The notes under the pieces: generated by a model
The model's database searches: none
Seen by the model: the letters and a program-made list of their open reading frames with translations, nothing else
Told to the model about the DNA's origin: nothing
Program-made: the position numbers and the translations under genes
Shown: piece after piece, positions 8,279 to 16,656 of the stretch
Position numbering within the stretch: position 1 is the first letter of the stretch
Layout of the letters: each line of letters starts with the position of its first letter
Origin: JBCCTX01 sp964468435
Lineage (GTDB): Bacteria > Bacteroidota > Bacteroidia > J057
Length of the DNA stretch: 64,000 nucleotides
NCBI GenBank assembly: GCA_964468435.1
Contig: CAYXVE010000005.1
Coordinates: 83,276 to 147,275 of the forward strand
Direction of reading: 5' to 3'

Positions 8279-8815
8279 ATGCCTAGAAAACTCGTCTTTA
8301 GCAATGCCAATGATGTCTCCACCATGATGAAATATAAAAAGGGGACAACAGATTTTGATCAACAGCTCAAGGAAACTAATATGGGAACCTGTGCGGCCCA
8401 ATCGGCTTTATGGCTCAAAAATCTCAAATCCAGCCGGATTTTGCTTAGTAAGCCAGACTCGGCCAGGGCACAACTCATTTTTTCACGGTGCTGGATGAAC
8501 AAAAGCAATATCGATCCCGACCGTTTCAATAAGTCAATCATGCAAACTGCCGGTGTGAATCCAGGTGGGCGAACGACTAAATCGGGATCTTCTGCCTTTA
8601 GCTATATTGCAGCAAATCCAGGTTATTATTATATTGATTTAAATGGACACGTTGTAGCTGCAGCCTATATTGCACCCAATTCCTATTATTTTTTTGATCC
8701 CAACCATGGATGTTGGGAATATAATAAAGCGAGTGATTTTACATCTGACTCTAATTCGACACTTGCCCAGGATGGATGGATCGGTGATTGGTGGCTGTAT
8801 AAAGTAACTCTTTGA
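8279..8815 (+). CDS. YopT-like (clan CA, C58-type) cysteine protease, effector-like
   Basis: From ATG 8279 the protein has 178 residues; a TTG 11 codons earlier is a weaker start. Three blocks match the papain-like YopT/AvrPphB family: MGTCAAQSALWL with Cys38 at the start of a helix, LNGHVVAAA with His124, and YYFFDPNHGCWEY with Asp140. The His-to-Asp distance of 16 equals that in YopT (H258/D274). Family members cleave host proteins, for example YopT removes the prenylated tail of Rho GTPases, or serve as toxin domains. There is no signal peptide or sorting domain, so release would need a contact-dependent system not present in this window. It ends 24 bases before sbcD and lies beside the LSGC protein and a broken T9SS cargo gene. 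Confidence 0.6.
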   Translation: MPRKLVFSNANDVSTMMKYKKGTTDFDQQLKETNMGTCAAQSALWLKNLKSSRILLSKPDSARAQLIFSRCWMNKSNIDPDRFNKSIMQTAGVNPGGRTTKSGSSAFSYIAANPGYYYIDLNGHVVAAAYIAPNSYYFFDPNHGCWEYNKASDFTSDSNSTLAQDGWIGDWWLYKVTL

Positions 8816-8839
8816 AAATATATTGATTATTTTTACAGC

Positions 8840-10075
8840 ATGAAATTTCTTCATACGGCAGACTGGCATTTGGGAAAAAAGCTGGATCAGGTTTCGCGCC
8901 TGGAAGAGCAGATTGATGTCATGGATGAGATCTGCAAGATCGCTGAGCGGGGAGCCGTAGACGTAGTGCTGGTCGCTGGAGATCTGTTTGACACGCCCAA
9001 CCCATCGATCGAAGCGATCGAGCTATTTTATCAGACGCTCCGCCGCCTGGCGGATAACGGCCGCCGGGCCGTCATCGGCATCAGCGGCAATCACGATTCG
9101 CCAGACCGGATCGAAGCACCTGATCCCCTGGCGCGAGCCAGCGGCATTCTCCTAGCCGGATATCCCTATAGTGAGATCAAGCCCTTTGAGCTGGAAACTG
9201 GTCTGAAAATTCTGCGAACGGCACCTGGCTTTGTTGAACTCAAACTCCCCCGATATGACTACCCGTTTCGGCTGATCATTACTCCTTATGCCAATGAAGT
9301 AAGACTCCGAAAGTTTTTAGGAGAAACGGATAAAGCGGAATCGCTGCGCAAGTTGTTGGCTGAAGTATGGCAGAAACTTGCCAGTACCTTTTGTGATGAT
9401 CGGGGCGTTAATGTCCTGATGACTCACCTCTTCGTCGTACCGAAAGAAAAAGTAGATGATGTAATGGAAGATGAGGAGGAAAAAACAGTACTTTCTCTGG
9501 GAGGAGCACAGGCAGTGTTTACTGAAAATTTTCCTGATGGATTACAGTACGCTGCATTGGGGCACCTACATCGCCCCTGGGTATTGCGTGAGACTCCTTA
9601 CCCCATCGTTTATAGTAGCAGCCCGTTGCAATACAGTTTTGGCGATGCTCATGCTCAAAAGCAGGTATTTATCGTTGATGTAGAACCTGGCCAACCAGCC
9701 AACTGGCATCAGATACCCCTTCAATCTGGAAAGCAAACGGTCCAGCAAAAATTTGAACATATGACTGAAGCGCTGGAATGGCTAGAAAAGCATCAGGATA
9801 CATGGGTAGAACTTACCCTCGTCATGGAGGATCACCTCAGTGCACAGGATCGGAAACGATTAAATGAGATTCACAAAGGTATTATCCGTATCATCCCTGA
9901 ATTCAGGAATCCTGATCAGTTGAAATTCTCGCAAGGTAGGCAGGTGGATCTGAGTAAACAGATAGAGGAATTATTCCAAGATTTCTTTATACATAAGAAG
10001 GGGGTTCCTCCCAATGAAGATATAAAAATACTTTTTAAGGAGATCATGGGTGAGGAAACTGACATGTCCTTGTGA
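8840..10075 (+). CDS. sbcD: Nuclease SbcCD subunit D (Mre11-like phosphoesterase)
   Basis: A 411-residue metallophosphoesterase of the SbcD family. Metal-binding motifs are in order: ADWHLGK (Asp8, His10), VAGDLFD (Asp48), SGNHDSPDR (Asn84, His85), a TH motif near 194, and GHLHRP near 240. With SbcC it forms an ATP-dependent nuclease that opens hairpins and protein-blocked DNA ends. The SbcC ATPase gene, usually directly downstream, is absent: the next gene is on the other strand 18 bases later. The first third (about 8880-9180) is visibly richer in G+C than the surrounding genes. Function is secure at family level, but activity depends on an sbcC elsewhere. Confidence 0.93.
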   Translation: MKFLHTADWHLGKKLDQVSRLEEQIDVMDEICKIAERGAVDVVLVAGDLFDTPNPSIEAIELFYQTLRRLADNGRRAVIGISGNHDSPDRIEAPDPLARASGILLAGYPYSEIKPFELETGLKILRTAPGFVELKLPRYDYPFRLIITPYANEVRLRKFLGETDKAESLRKLLAEVWQKLASTFCDDRGVNVLMTHLFVVPKEKVDDVMEDEEEKTVLSLGGAQAVFTENFPDGLQYAALGHLHRPWVLRETPYPIVYSSSPLQYSFGDAHAQKQVFIVDVEPGQPANWHQIPLQSGKQTVQQKFEHMTEALEWLEKHQDTWVELTLVMEDHLSAQDRKRLNEIHKGIIRIIPEFRNPDQLKFSQGRQVDLSKQIEELFQDFFIHKKGVPPNEDIKILFKEIMGEETDMSL

Positions 10076-10093
10076 AGAATCTCAACAGTCGTC

Positions 10094-10855
10094 TTAAGAT
10101 ATCTTCTTGGGCAATTTTTCTTCCTTCCAGTATTGCTGAATCTTCAGCATATGTTCATCGATCCACGATTTAGCTAGCTGAAGCAGCTCTTCAGGGTCAT
10201 TGGCCTGTACAGGAGGACCATACCAGAGCATGACATGGGTCTCCGTTTTACCAAAACATTCAAAAAAATGCCGGATAAAGGTATCATCACCTATCCAGGC
10301 ATCCTTGGGATTCAGGTAATCAATTGCCACAGGTATCACACTGATCCCTTCTTTGGCAGCTAATTCAAATGTTCCTTTTCGAAATTCGATAGTAGTGGAT
10401 TGGGTATGGGTGGTTCCTTCCGGAAAAATTAGTACGTGATGGTGAAGTTTGTGGATGATATTGATCATTTTTTCCCGGGTCTTTTTACGGCTATCCCGGT
10501 CTGATCGATTAACCCACAATACACCGGTTTCTGAGGAGCCATATCCTACTAACGGCCATTTCTCAACTTCTGCTTTAGCGACAGGGAAAGCATGTACCTG
10601 GGTAAGAATCGGCATTGGATCCAGATAGGTGCGATGATTACATACGATCAGAGAAGGTTCTGATGGAGGATTCCCTTTGAACTGATATTGTACTCCCAAT
10701 ACCTTGAGAATACAAAGGAGCCATTTTCTGCGTATCTCCAACCCTCTATTGATATCCTGCCCATTGCGCCACTTGTAAAAGGCAAATTTGATTAGCGCCC
10801 AGGTAGAAGTCGTGGCAAACATGATCAACCGATACAGTGCTCTCAAAAACCTCAT
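10094..10855 (-). CDS. plsC: 1-acyl-sn-glycerol-3-phosphate acyltransferase
   Basis: A PlsC-type enzyme that acylates lysophosphatidic acid to phosphatidic acid at the inner membrane. The catalytic motif is NHRTYLDP with the standard His-x4-Asp, and the second motif is FPEGTTH. An N-terminal hydrophobic stretch anchors it. The reading frame stays open to 10912, but that upstream ATG lies inside the loop of the ompH terminator (10901-10925), so I take the next ATG, at 10855, giving 253 residues. It lies downstream of three ompH genes on the same strand and is probably transcribed separately or by readthrough. Confidence 0.88.
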   Translation of the reverse strand: MRFLRALYRLIMFATTSTWALIKFAFYKWRNGQDINRGLEIRRKWLLCILKVLGVQYQFKGNPPSEPSLIVCNHRTYLDPMPILTQVHAFPVAKAEVEKWPLVGYGSSETGVLWVNRSDRDSRKKTREKMINIIHKLHHHVLIFPEGTTHTQSTTIEFRKGTFELAAKEGISVIPVAIDYLNPKDAWIGDDTFIRHFFECFGKTETHVMLWYGPPVQANDPEELLQLAKSWIDEHMLKIQQYWKEEKLPKKIS

Positions 10856-10900
10856 ATATAAGAATTCCACATAAAGGAGAACCCAGTTTGATAAACAAAA

Positions 10901-10925
10901 ATAGCGGTACATAGGGCACCGCTAT
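10901..10925 (-). terminator. Intrinsic terminator of the ompH cluster
   Basis: ATAGCGGT (10901-10908) pairs with ACCGCTAT (10918-10925) over 8 bp with a 9-base loop. On the minus strand the stem is followed by TTTTTGTTT. It begins 31 bases after the stop of the last ompH gene and separates that cluster from plsC. Confidence 0.75.
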
Positions 10926-10955
10926 CTAATATATTATTGTACAAACATTCCGCTA

Positions 10956-11501
10956 CTATTTGCCTTCCGAATCTTCGATCTTGATACCCAAACTTTCCAT
11001 AATTGAACGGGTAACATTATCTTCTTCGGGGGCATTCAGAATGATGGATACACCAGAACCATCTACGGTATTAAGGATGTAAGTATATCCATTGGCTTGT
11101 GCATAGTCTTTGATGGCTTTGTCAATCTTTTCTGTGATAGGTGCCAACAGCTCGTTTCGCTTTTCCATGAGTTTTTGCTGAGCTTCCTGATTTTCTGAGC
11201 TGAGTTCCTGATCTAGCTTCATCAATTCCTCCTGAAGGGGTTTCAGATCATCTTCAGTAGCTCCAGCCTGAGCCTTTTCCTGATACTCCTGCATCTTGGT
11301 CTGCGCGTACTGCTCCTTGGTCTGAAGGCCCTCCGAAAGTTTTTGGCGGTAAGTCTGGAGCTGTTGATTCATGGTCTGTGTCTCGGGCATTCTTACCAGA
11401 ATAGCCTCAATATTACAGTATCCAATCTTAGTTTGCGCAGAGGTACTCAGTGCAATTCCTCCTAGCACCAACAGGGTAAGTATGAGTGATTTACGTTTCA
11501 T
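10956..11501 (-). CDS. OmpH/Skp-family periplasmic chaperone (copy 1)
   Basis: A 181-residue protein with a Sec signal ending near TSAQ, then the OmpH opening KIGYCNIEAILVRMPE, a long Gln/Glu/Lys-rich coiled coil (about 40-135) and a closing ...TYILNTVDGSGVSIIL strand. Skp-type trimers hold unfolded outer-membrane proteins in the periplasm and deliver them to BamA, which lies upstream in this block. It is the last of three tandem paralogues and shares the end pattern VDGSG with copy 2, its closest relative here. The acidic tail (IEDSEGK) is unlike the basic tails of classical Skp. Confidence 0.85.
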   Translation of the reverse strand: MKRKSLILTLLVLGGIALSTSAQTKIGYCNIEAILVRMPETQTMNQQLQTYRQKLSEGLQTKEQYAQTKMQEYQEKAQAGATEDDLKPLQEELMKLDQELSSENQEAQQKLMEKRNELLAPITEKIDKAIKDYAQANGYTYILNTVDGSGVSIILNAPEEDNVTRSIMESLGIKIEDSEGK

Positions 11502-11550
11502 TATGCTTACTGTATTATATATGCTAAATAGTCAAAAACAGGTTATCGGA

Positions 11551-12102
11551 TCAGTTCTCCGCAGATGCGGTATCAGGTACTTCTATACCCATCTGATCGA
11601 GTATTTTTTTAGTGAGATTGTGCTCTTCAGGTCCATAGAGTACAATAGACAAGCCGCTACCATCTACTGCATTGATAATGATATCATATTCTTCTGCCTG
11701 AGCAATCTTATCCAGTTCACCCTGCAATTTATCAAAGATCGGCTGCATGGCATCCTGGCGTCTCATCGTAAACTTCTGATCGGATTCCTGCGCATAAGTT
11801 TGAATTTCCTGCTGAAGCTTATTTAGTTCTTGCTGCAATTCCATTATCTTTTCTTCTTCAGCCCCCGATTCCTGTATTTCAAGATATTCTTGATATTTCA
11901 TACTGGCATAGTCTTGTTTGACCTTGAGCTGCTCTTCCAGTTTTTGGCGATATGTACCCAATTCATCGTTGACCTTTTTCATCTCAGGCATCAACGCCAT
12001 GATCGCTTCGAGATTTACATATCCTACTTTTTGGGCAGGCAGGGTGTGTAATCCTGCCATGATGAACGAGCATATTAAAAAAAGATGAACAATTCGATTC
12101 AT
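11551..12102 (-). CDS. OmpH/Skp-family periplasmic chaperone (copy 2)
   Basis: 183 residues: signal peptide ending near LPAQ, KVGYVNLEAIMALMPEMK strand and turn, coiled-coil tentacle region (about 40-140), and DIIINAVDGSGLSIVL near the end. The clear similarity to copy 1, 50 bases downstream, points to a tandem duplication, and the two are probably co-transcribed. The role is chaperoning of outer-membrane protein precursors. A TACATTTG element (minus strand, 12216-12223) about 115 bases upstream is a promoter candidate. Confidence 0.85.
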   Translation of the reverse strand: MNRIVHLFLICSFIMAGLHTLPAQKVGYVNLEAIMALMPEMKKVNDELGTYRQKLEEQLKVKQDYASMKYQEYLEIQESGAEEEKIMELQQELNKLQQEIQTYAQESDQKFTMRRQDAMQPIFDKLQGELDKIAQAEEYDIIINAVDGSGLSIVLYGPEEHNLTKKILDQMGIEVPDTASAEN

Positions 12103-12215
12103 GATGCTAGTTAGTTATTAATCATTAAATGTGCAGTTATGGGATACATGAAATAATAATAAAATAAGGATACTAAGAGACGAATTAAGCACGTGTAATC
12201 CTATAAACTGGAGTA

Positions 12216-12223
12216 CAAATGTA
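12216..12223 (-). promoter_or_regulatory. Possible TAnnTTTG promoter element for ompH copies 2 and 1
   Basis: Read on the minus strand the sequence is TACATTTG, matching the Bacteroidota -7 consensus TAnnTTTG. A -33 TTG at the right distance is not obvious, so support is limited. It would leave a leader of about 107 bases. Confidence 0.3.
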
Positions 12224-12373
12224 CAAAATATTCAACTATTTCGATCCATCACCTGTGATATTATCATTGAATCTGAAATAAATTTGTATCTCAAACGCAT
12301 GGAAAGCGTGCTATATACATGTTTACCCAGTCCCAAAACAAGTATTAGACATCAAGCATAACAAAAGGTTTAA

Positions 12374-12910
12374 TCACCGATTGTTGGCTTCTTCTTCCAC
12401 TTTAAAGCCCAACTCCGCCAATATCTCATTACTAAGATCAAAAGCAGCGTTGGTATAGAGCCATATGACATCACCTGCTTTGTCAAAGACAAAATCGATT
12501 CGCTTAGCTTTGGCGATTTTCTCAACTGCTTCAAATATCTGCCCCTGTACAGGACGGATTTTTTCCTCCTGAAGTTGAAAGATCTCACCCTCCTGACCAA
12601 ATTTTTCTTCACGGAATTCTTTTGCCAAGCGTTCTGCCTGGAAAATCTCTTCCTGACGTTCTTTGCGCGTCTCCTCTGTCATCAATACTTCACCTGCCTG
12701 ATATTCGCTATATAGTCGCTCAATGTTTTGGTACATCTTTTCCAACTCTTCCTGCCATTTTTCCGAAGCATCTTCTATTTCATCCTGAGCAGCCTGATAG
12801 TCGGGAATCTGACTCAGAACGTACTCTGTATCTATATATCCAAAACGCTGTGCACTGGCAAAAGAAATCGTAGCGACCAGGATGATTATTAAAGAAAAAA
12901 CTTTTTTCAT
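12374..12910 (-). CDS. OmpH/Skp-family periplasmic chaperone (copy 3, bamA-proximal)
   Basis: 178 residues: signal peptide ending SFASAQ, RFGYIDTEYVLSQIPDYQ, a coiled coil rich in Glu/Gln/Lys (about 40-130), and KRIDFVFDKAGDVIWLYT near the end. It differs from copies 1 and 2 in lacking the VDGSG motif, so it is an older paralogue. It lies 160 bases downstream of bamA on the same strand, the usual position for a Bacteroidota ompH. A role in ferrying outer-membrane proteins to the Bam complex is the family function. Confidence 0.87.
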   Translation of the reverse strand: MKKVFSLIIILVATISFASAQRFGYIDTEYVLSQIPDYQAAQDEIEDASEKWQEELEKMYQNIERLYSEYQAGEVLMTEETRKERQEEIFQAERLAKEFREEKFGQEGEIFQLQEEKIRPVQGQIFEAVEKIAKAKRIDFVFDKAGDVIWLYTNAAFDLSNEILAELGFKVEEEANNR

Positions 12911-13069
12911 AATGATAAATAATTAATAATTGATTTGTAAAATTAGATTATTTAAGGACGTCATTCCATGAATAAATGATTGTCCAATCTAATTTTACGC
13001 AAGCTATTTGAAATATTTCTGGCAATAGAGAAATAAATCCACACGTGTACAAGAAAAAATGACACTGAA

Positions 13070-15649
13070 TTACAATTGTTGTCCCATGATGAAGTGAAAC
13101 TGTCCGCCGGAACGTTGACTATTTATGTTATCAAATCCATATCCATAATCCAGTCCGAGAAGTCCCACCATAGGTAACATGACCCGAAGTCCTACTCCCA
13201 CAGAACGTTTCAGATCGAAAGGGTTGTACTTCCTGATATCTGTATATCCGTTTCCTCCTTCCAGGAATCCCAACACCCACACAGGTGAGCTTTGATTTAG
13301 CGTAATAGGCTGTCTCAACTCGAGCAGGAAACGATTGTAAATGGGATATCCATCATTGTTATTGGTAACTGAAAAATCTTCATAACCTCTCAAAGGAATA
13401 ATCTCCCTTCCGTCGAATCCAAAGCCTGCTTGCAATCCAGCACCTCCCAAATAATACCTTTCGAAAGGCGATATACCAATTTCCTGATTATATGCTCCCA
13501 AAAATCCTGCTTCCAGACGGGCATTCAAGACCATATTTCCTGCGATGTTGAAAAACCAATTACTATTAAAAGTCCACTTGTGATATTCTAGCAGATTAAA
13601 CTTCTCACTGTCCGTCATTTCGGCGTAATCTCTATCTCCGCGGAACAGTGAGTAGGGTGGAGTCAGTTCTACCGAGATACTCATCTGTGAACCACTTCTG
13701 GGATAAATCGGTGCATCAATACTTGTACGGCTTAGCGTCTCCCGGATTGTGATGGCATTGATAAATGCCTGTGGCTCTCCTTCAAACCCTCTGAAAATTC
13801 CTCCATCGTTAATTGATGGATTTTGCACGTCAAAGTATCTAAAGGTCAACGAGGAACTTAATGTAAAGAAGTCATCTGGAAAGGTTAATCTTTGTCTGAA
13901 GTCTACAGAAGAGGTGAATATGGCATTTCGGAATAGATTCGAACGTGTAAAGAAATTACCCCGTTGGAAGATGAAATACGAAGCACTTACTCCCAGCGAG
14001 TTGGGTTTTTTACCCCCCAGCCAGGGTTCCAGGAAGGAAATAGAAAGGTTCTTGTTACCTAATCCATTCATTTGGACGGCTAGATTAAGCTTCTGTCCAT
14101 CACCAGAAGGTACAGGTCGCCACGCTTTAGGGTCTAAAAAGCGCTTGGTTGAGAAGTTATTGAAAGCAAGTTGGACAGTTCCAATAAAACCACCCCCAAA
14201 CACATTACCGTTTGCATCTCTTAAACGCTGTCCCCATCCCCCCTGTAGTTGTAATTGGTCTGCGGAGCGTTCAGTAACATTGAAAGCGATATCTACCGTA
14301 CCTGTTGCCTGATTGGGTATGGGGTTTACGCCCAGTTTCTCCTGATCAAAGTAGCCTAGGTTGATGATCTCCCGCTGAGAGCGGATAATCTCCGAGCGGC
14401 TGAATTTCTCCCCTGGAGAAGTTCTCAGTTCGCGGTTGATTACATAGTCACTAGTTTTGTCATTCCCCTCAATGATGATCTTTCGGTTGTTGGACTGCGG
14501 TCCTTCCTGTATGCGCAATTCCAGATCGATGGAGTCGCCTTCTACAGCAACTTCTACGGGTTGTACATTGAAGAATAGATATCCATCGTCCAGATACAAG
14601 GAACTGACATCTCCTCCCTGGGGATCGCCATTGAGGCGTTTCTGGAGTTGAGATTCGCTGTATATATCCCCTTTATCTATACCCAGCACTTGTGAAAGTC
14701 TTACGGAATTGTATTTCAGGTTACCAGACCAGGCGATATCGCGGAAATAATATTGTTCTCCTTCATATACTTCCATTCTCACCTGTACCAGTTTTCCATT
14801 GATCGTTCTAACCGTATCAAATAAGACCTGTGCGTCGCGATATCCTTCATCGTGATATATTTGTATAAGGTTATCCTTAGCCTCGCGGAAGGTTTTCGGA
14901 ACATATTTTGATCTTGCCCAGAATCTCCACCATTTCCGTTCTTTCACCTTTTTGAGATTCCTTTTAACCTTTCTATCTGAAAAATCCTCGTTTCCTTCTA
15001 TCGCAATTTCATAGATCTTGGTGCGTTTTCCTTTATCCACGTCTATCTGCACCGTCACACCATTACGAATCACATTATCCAGCGATTCATTGATGTCAAC
15101 AGAAACATTGTAGAAGCCTTTTTCTACGTAAAAATTGCGGATAATTCTTTTCGCGGATTGTTCTTTGGACTCGGTGAGAATGGTACCATTGATAAAGTTA
15201 ATCTTTTCTTTGAGATCTTCTGCCTGGGATTTGGAGATTCCAGTAAACTGTATGCTTGCAATCCGGGGCCGTTCTGTGACGGCGATCATGAGCTTAATAG
15301 ATCTCCCGTTAATCTCATCAACGCTTATCTCTATGTTGGAAAAGATATTTTCATTCCAGAGCCGTTTGAGTACTTGTGCTACTTCTTGCCCTCCCAGCAG
15401 TTTGGTGCCGTCGGGTAACTCCCTGGATATTAGCGTGATGGGATTCCCCACAGCTAAGCCACTCAAGCTTACAATAGCATTGGGATCGCTGTATTCAGCT
15501 CCCTGAATATCGATTCCTGAGATGATATAGGTCTCCCGTTTCTCGTTGGGCGCATCCTGATCTCCGGCTCCAGCAGGCTGCTGGGCTACAGCTGGACTTA
15601 TTGCCAAGGTCAAAGCAATAGCCAGAAAATAAATAATGGAAAATTTCAT
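13070..15649 (-). CDS. bamA: Outer-membrane protein assembly factor BamA
   Basis: 859 residues with a signal peptide (cleavage near VAQQ). About residues 40-470 form the POTRA repeats (five expected; glycine turns such as GNEDFSDRKVKRNL and GNDKTSDYVINREL are visible), followed by the Omp85 barrel (about 490-859) with GGWGQRLRDANGNVFGG, a GLQAGFGFDGREIIPLRGYE segment corresponding to the L6 VRGF/Y region, and a C-terminal strand ending FHFIMGQQL. The protein folds and inserts outer-membrane beta-barrels. Its ATG overlaps the TGA of uppS by four bases (ATGA), so the two are translationally coupled. It is followed by ompH genes. Confidence 0.95.
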   Translation of the reverse strand: MKFSIIYFLAIALTLAISPAVAQQPAGAGDQDAPNEKRETYIISGIDIQGAEYSDPNAIVSLSGLAVGNPITLISRELPDGTKLLGGQEVAQVLKRLWNENIFSNIEISVDEINGRSIKLMIAVTERPRIASIQFTGISKSQAEDLKEKINFINGTILTESKEQSAKRIIRNFYVEKGFYNVSVDINESLDNVIRNGVTVQIDVDKGKRTKIYEIAIEGNEDFSDRKVKRNLKKVKERKWWRFWARSKYVPKTFREAKDNLIQIYHDEGYRDAQVLFDTVRTINGKLVQVRMEVYEGEQYYFRDIAWSGNLKYNSVRLSQVLGIDKGDIYSESQLQKRLNGDPQGGDVSSLYLDDGYLFFNVQPVEVAVEGDSIDLELRIQEGPQSNNRKIIIEGNDKTSDYVINRELRTSPGEKFSRSEIIRSQREIINLGYFDQEKLGVNPIPNQATGTVDIAFNVTERSADQLQLQGGWGQRLRDANGNVFGGGFIGTVQLAFNNFSTKRFLDPKAWRPVPSGDGQKLNLAVQMNGLGNKNLSISFLEPWLGGKKPNSLGVSASYFIFQRGNFFTRSNLFRNAIFTSSVDFRQRLTFPDDFFTLSSSLTFRYFDVQNPSINDGGIFRGFEGEPQAFINAITIRETLSRTSIDAPIYPRSGSQMSISVELTPPYSLFRGDRDYAEMTDSEKFNLLEYHKWTFNSNWFFNIAGNMVLNARLEAGFLGAYNQEIGISPFERYYLGGAGLQAGFGFDGREIIPLRGYEDFSVTNNNDGYPIYNRFLLELRQPITLNQSSPVWVLGFLEGGNGYTDIRKYNPFDLKRSVGVGLRVMLPMVGLLGLDYGYGFDNINSQRSGGQFHFIMGQQL

Positions 15650-16395
15650 TGTTGACTATGAATTTGTTCACTGATTTTGCCAAAACGCCGCTCTCTTTGC
15701 TGAAAATCTACGATAGCCTCGTAGAGGTCTTCACGCCGGAAATCTGGCCAGAATTTATGTGTAAAGTATATCTCTGCATAAGCAATCTCCCACAGAAGGA
15801 AATTGGATATTCTGCGTTCGCCCGAAGTGCGGATCAGCAACTCCGGGTTCGGCATTTCTCCCGTACTCAGTGATTGACTGAAAAGTCGTTGGTCAATTTG
15901 ATCAGGAGTAATGTTTCCTTTCAACACTTCAGTGGCTAGCTTTTGGGCTGCATCCACGATATCTGCCCTTGATCCATAGCTCAACGCAAGGGTAAGCGTC
16001 ATTCGCTTGTTGTTTTGAGTGATCTCCATGGCCTCGCGCAATTCCTTTTCACAGTTTCCAGACAATTGATTAATATATCCTATAGCATGGAGCCTGATAT
16101 CGTTTTTCATCAACGTAGCGGTCTCCTTCCGGATCGTTTCAATCAACAGACGCATCAACGCATCAACTTCAAACTTGGGCCTATGCCAGTTTTCAGTGGA
16201 AAAAGCAAATAGCGTAAGATATTCAACTCCCAATTCTGCTGAGCTCTCTGCTGCATCTCTTACTGCCTCGATTGCAGACCGATGCCCAAAAACCCTTGCA
16301 TTTCCTTTTTTTCTGGCCCACCTCCCATTTCCATCCATTATTATTGCAATGTGTTGGGGAAGTTTGAACAGATCGATCTTCTCATAGTAGCTCAT
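15646..16395 (-). CDS. uppS: Isoprenyl (undecaprenyl) diphosphate synthase
   Basis: A cis-prenyltransferase that makes the C55 lipid carrier for peptidoglycan and O-antigen. Signature blocks: IAIIMDGNGRWARKKG with catalytic Asp21, LTLFAFSTENWHRP, and RTSGERRISNFLLWEIAYAE. The frame is open upstream to 16452, but the ATG at 16395 puts the conserved LPQHIAIIMDG block at the usual distance from the start, giving 249 residues. It heads the minus-strand run uppS-bamA-ompH. In many Bacteroidota the gene before it is a DUF6089 (porG-like) gene; here that gene is 32 kb away. Confidence 0.95.
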   Translation of the reverse strand: MSYYEKIDLFKLPQHIAIIMDGNGRWARKKGNARVFGHRSAIEAVRDAAESSAELGVEYLTLFAFSTENWHRPKFEVDALMRLLIETIRKETATLMKNDIRLHAIGYINQLSGNCEKELREAMEITQNNKRMTLTLALSYGSRADIVDAAQKLATEVLKGNITPDQIDQRLFSQSLSTGEMPNPELLIRTSGERRISNFLLWEIAYAEIYFTHKFWPDFRREDLYEAIVDFQQRERRFGKISEQIHSQQ

Positions 16396-16656
16396 GGATA
16401 TCCTGCTAACGACATACATACATAGAAGTTGCTTATGATTTTTTTTTGACATACAACTGTCGTGGCAACTTCACTTGCTCGAATGGTAAAGTTAAGAAAA
16501 TGTCTATTAGTTTGCTGAATATACTTTTGAGAAATCTTCATGCAGAAGATTTTTGATATTAATTTGTTTGGTTAAGCGGGAAAAACATAGTAATATCTCA
16601 AAAGGTTTCAAGGCAAAATTAACCTCCCCATTAACAATCGTTTGAAAATTTGAATT

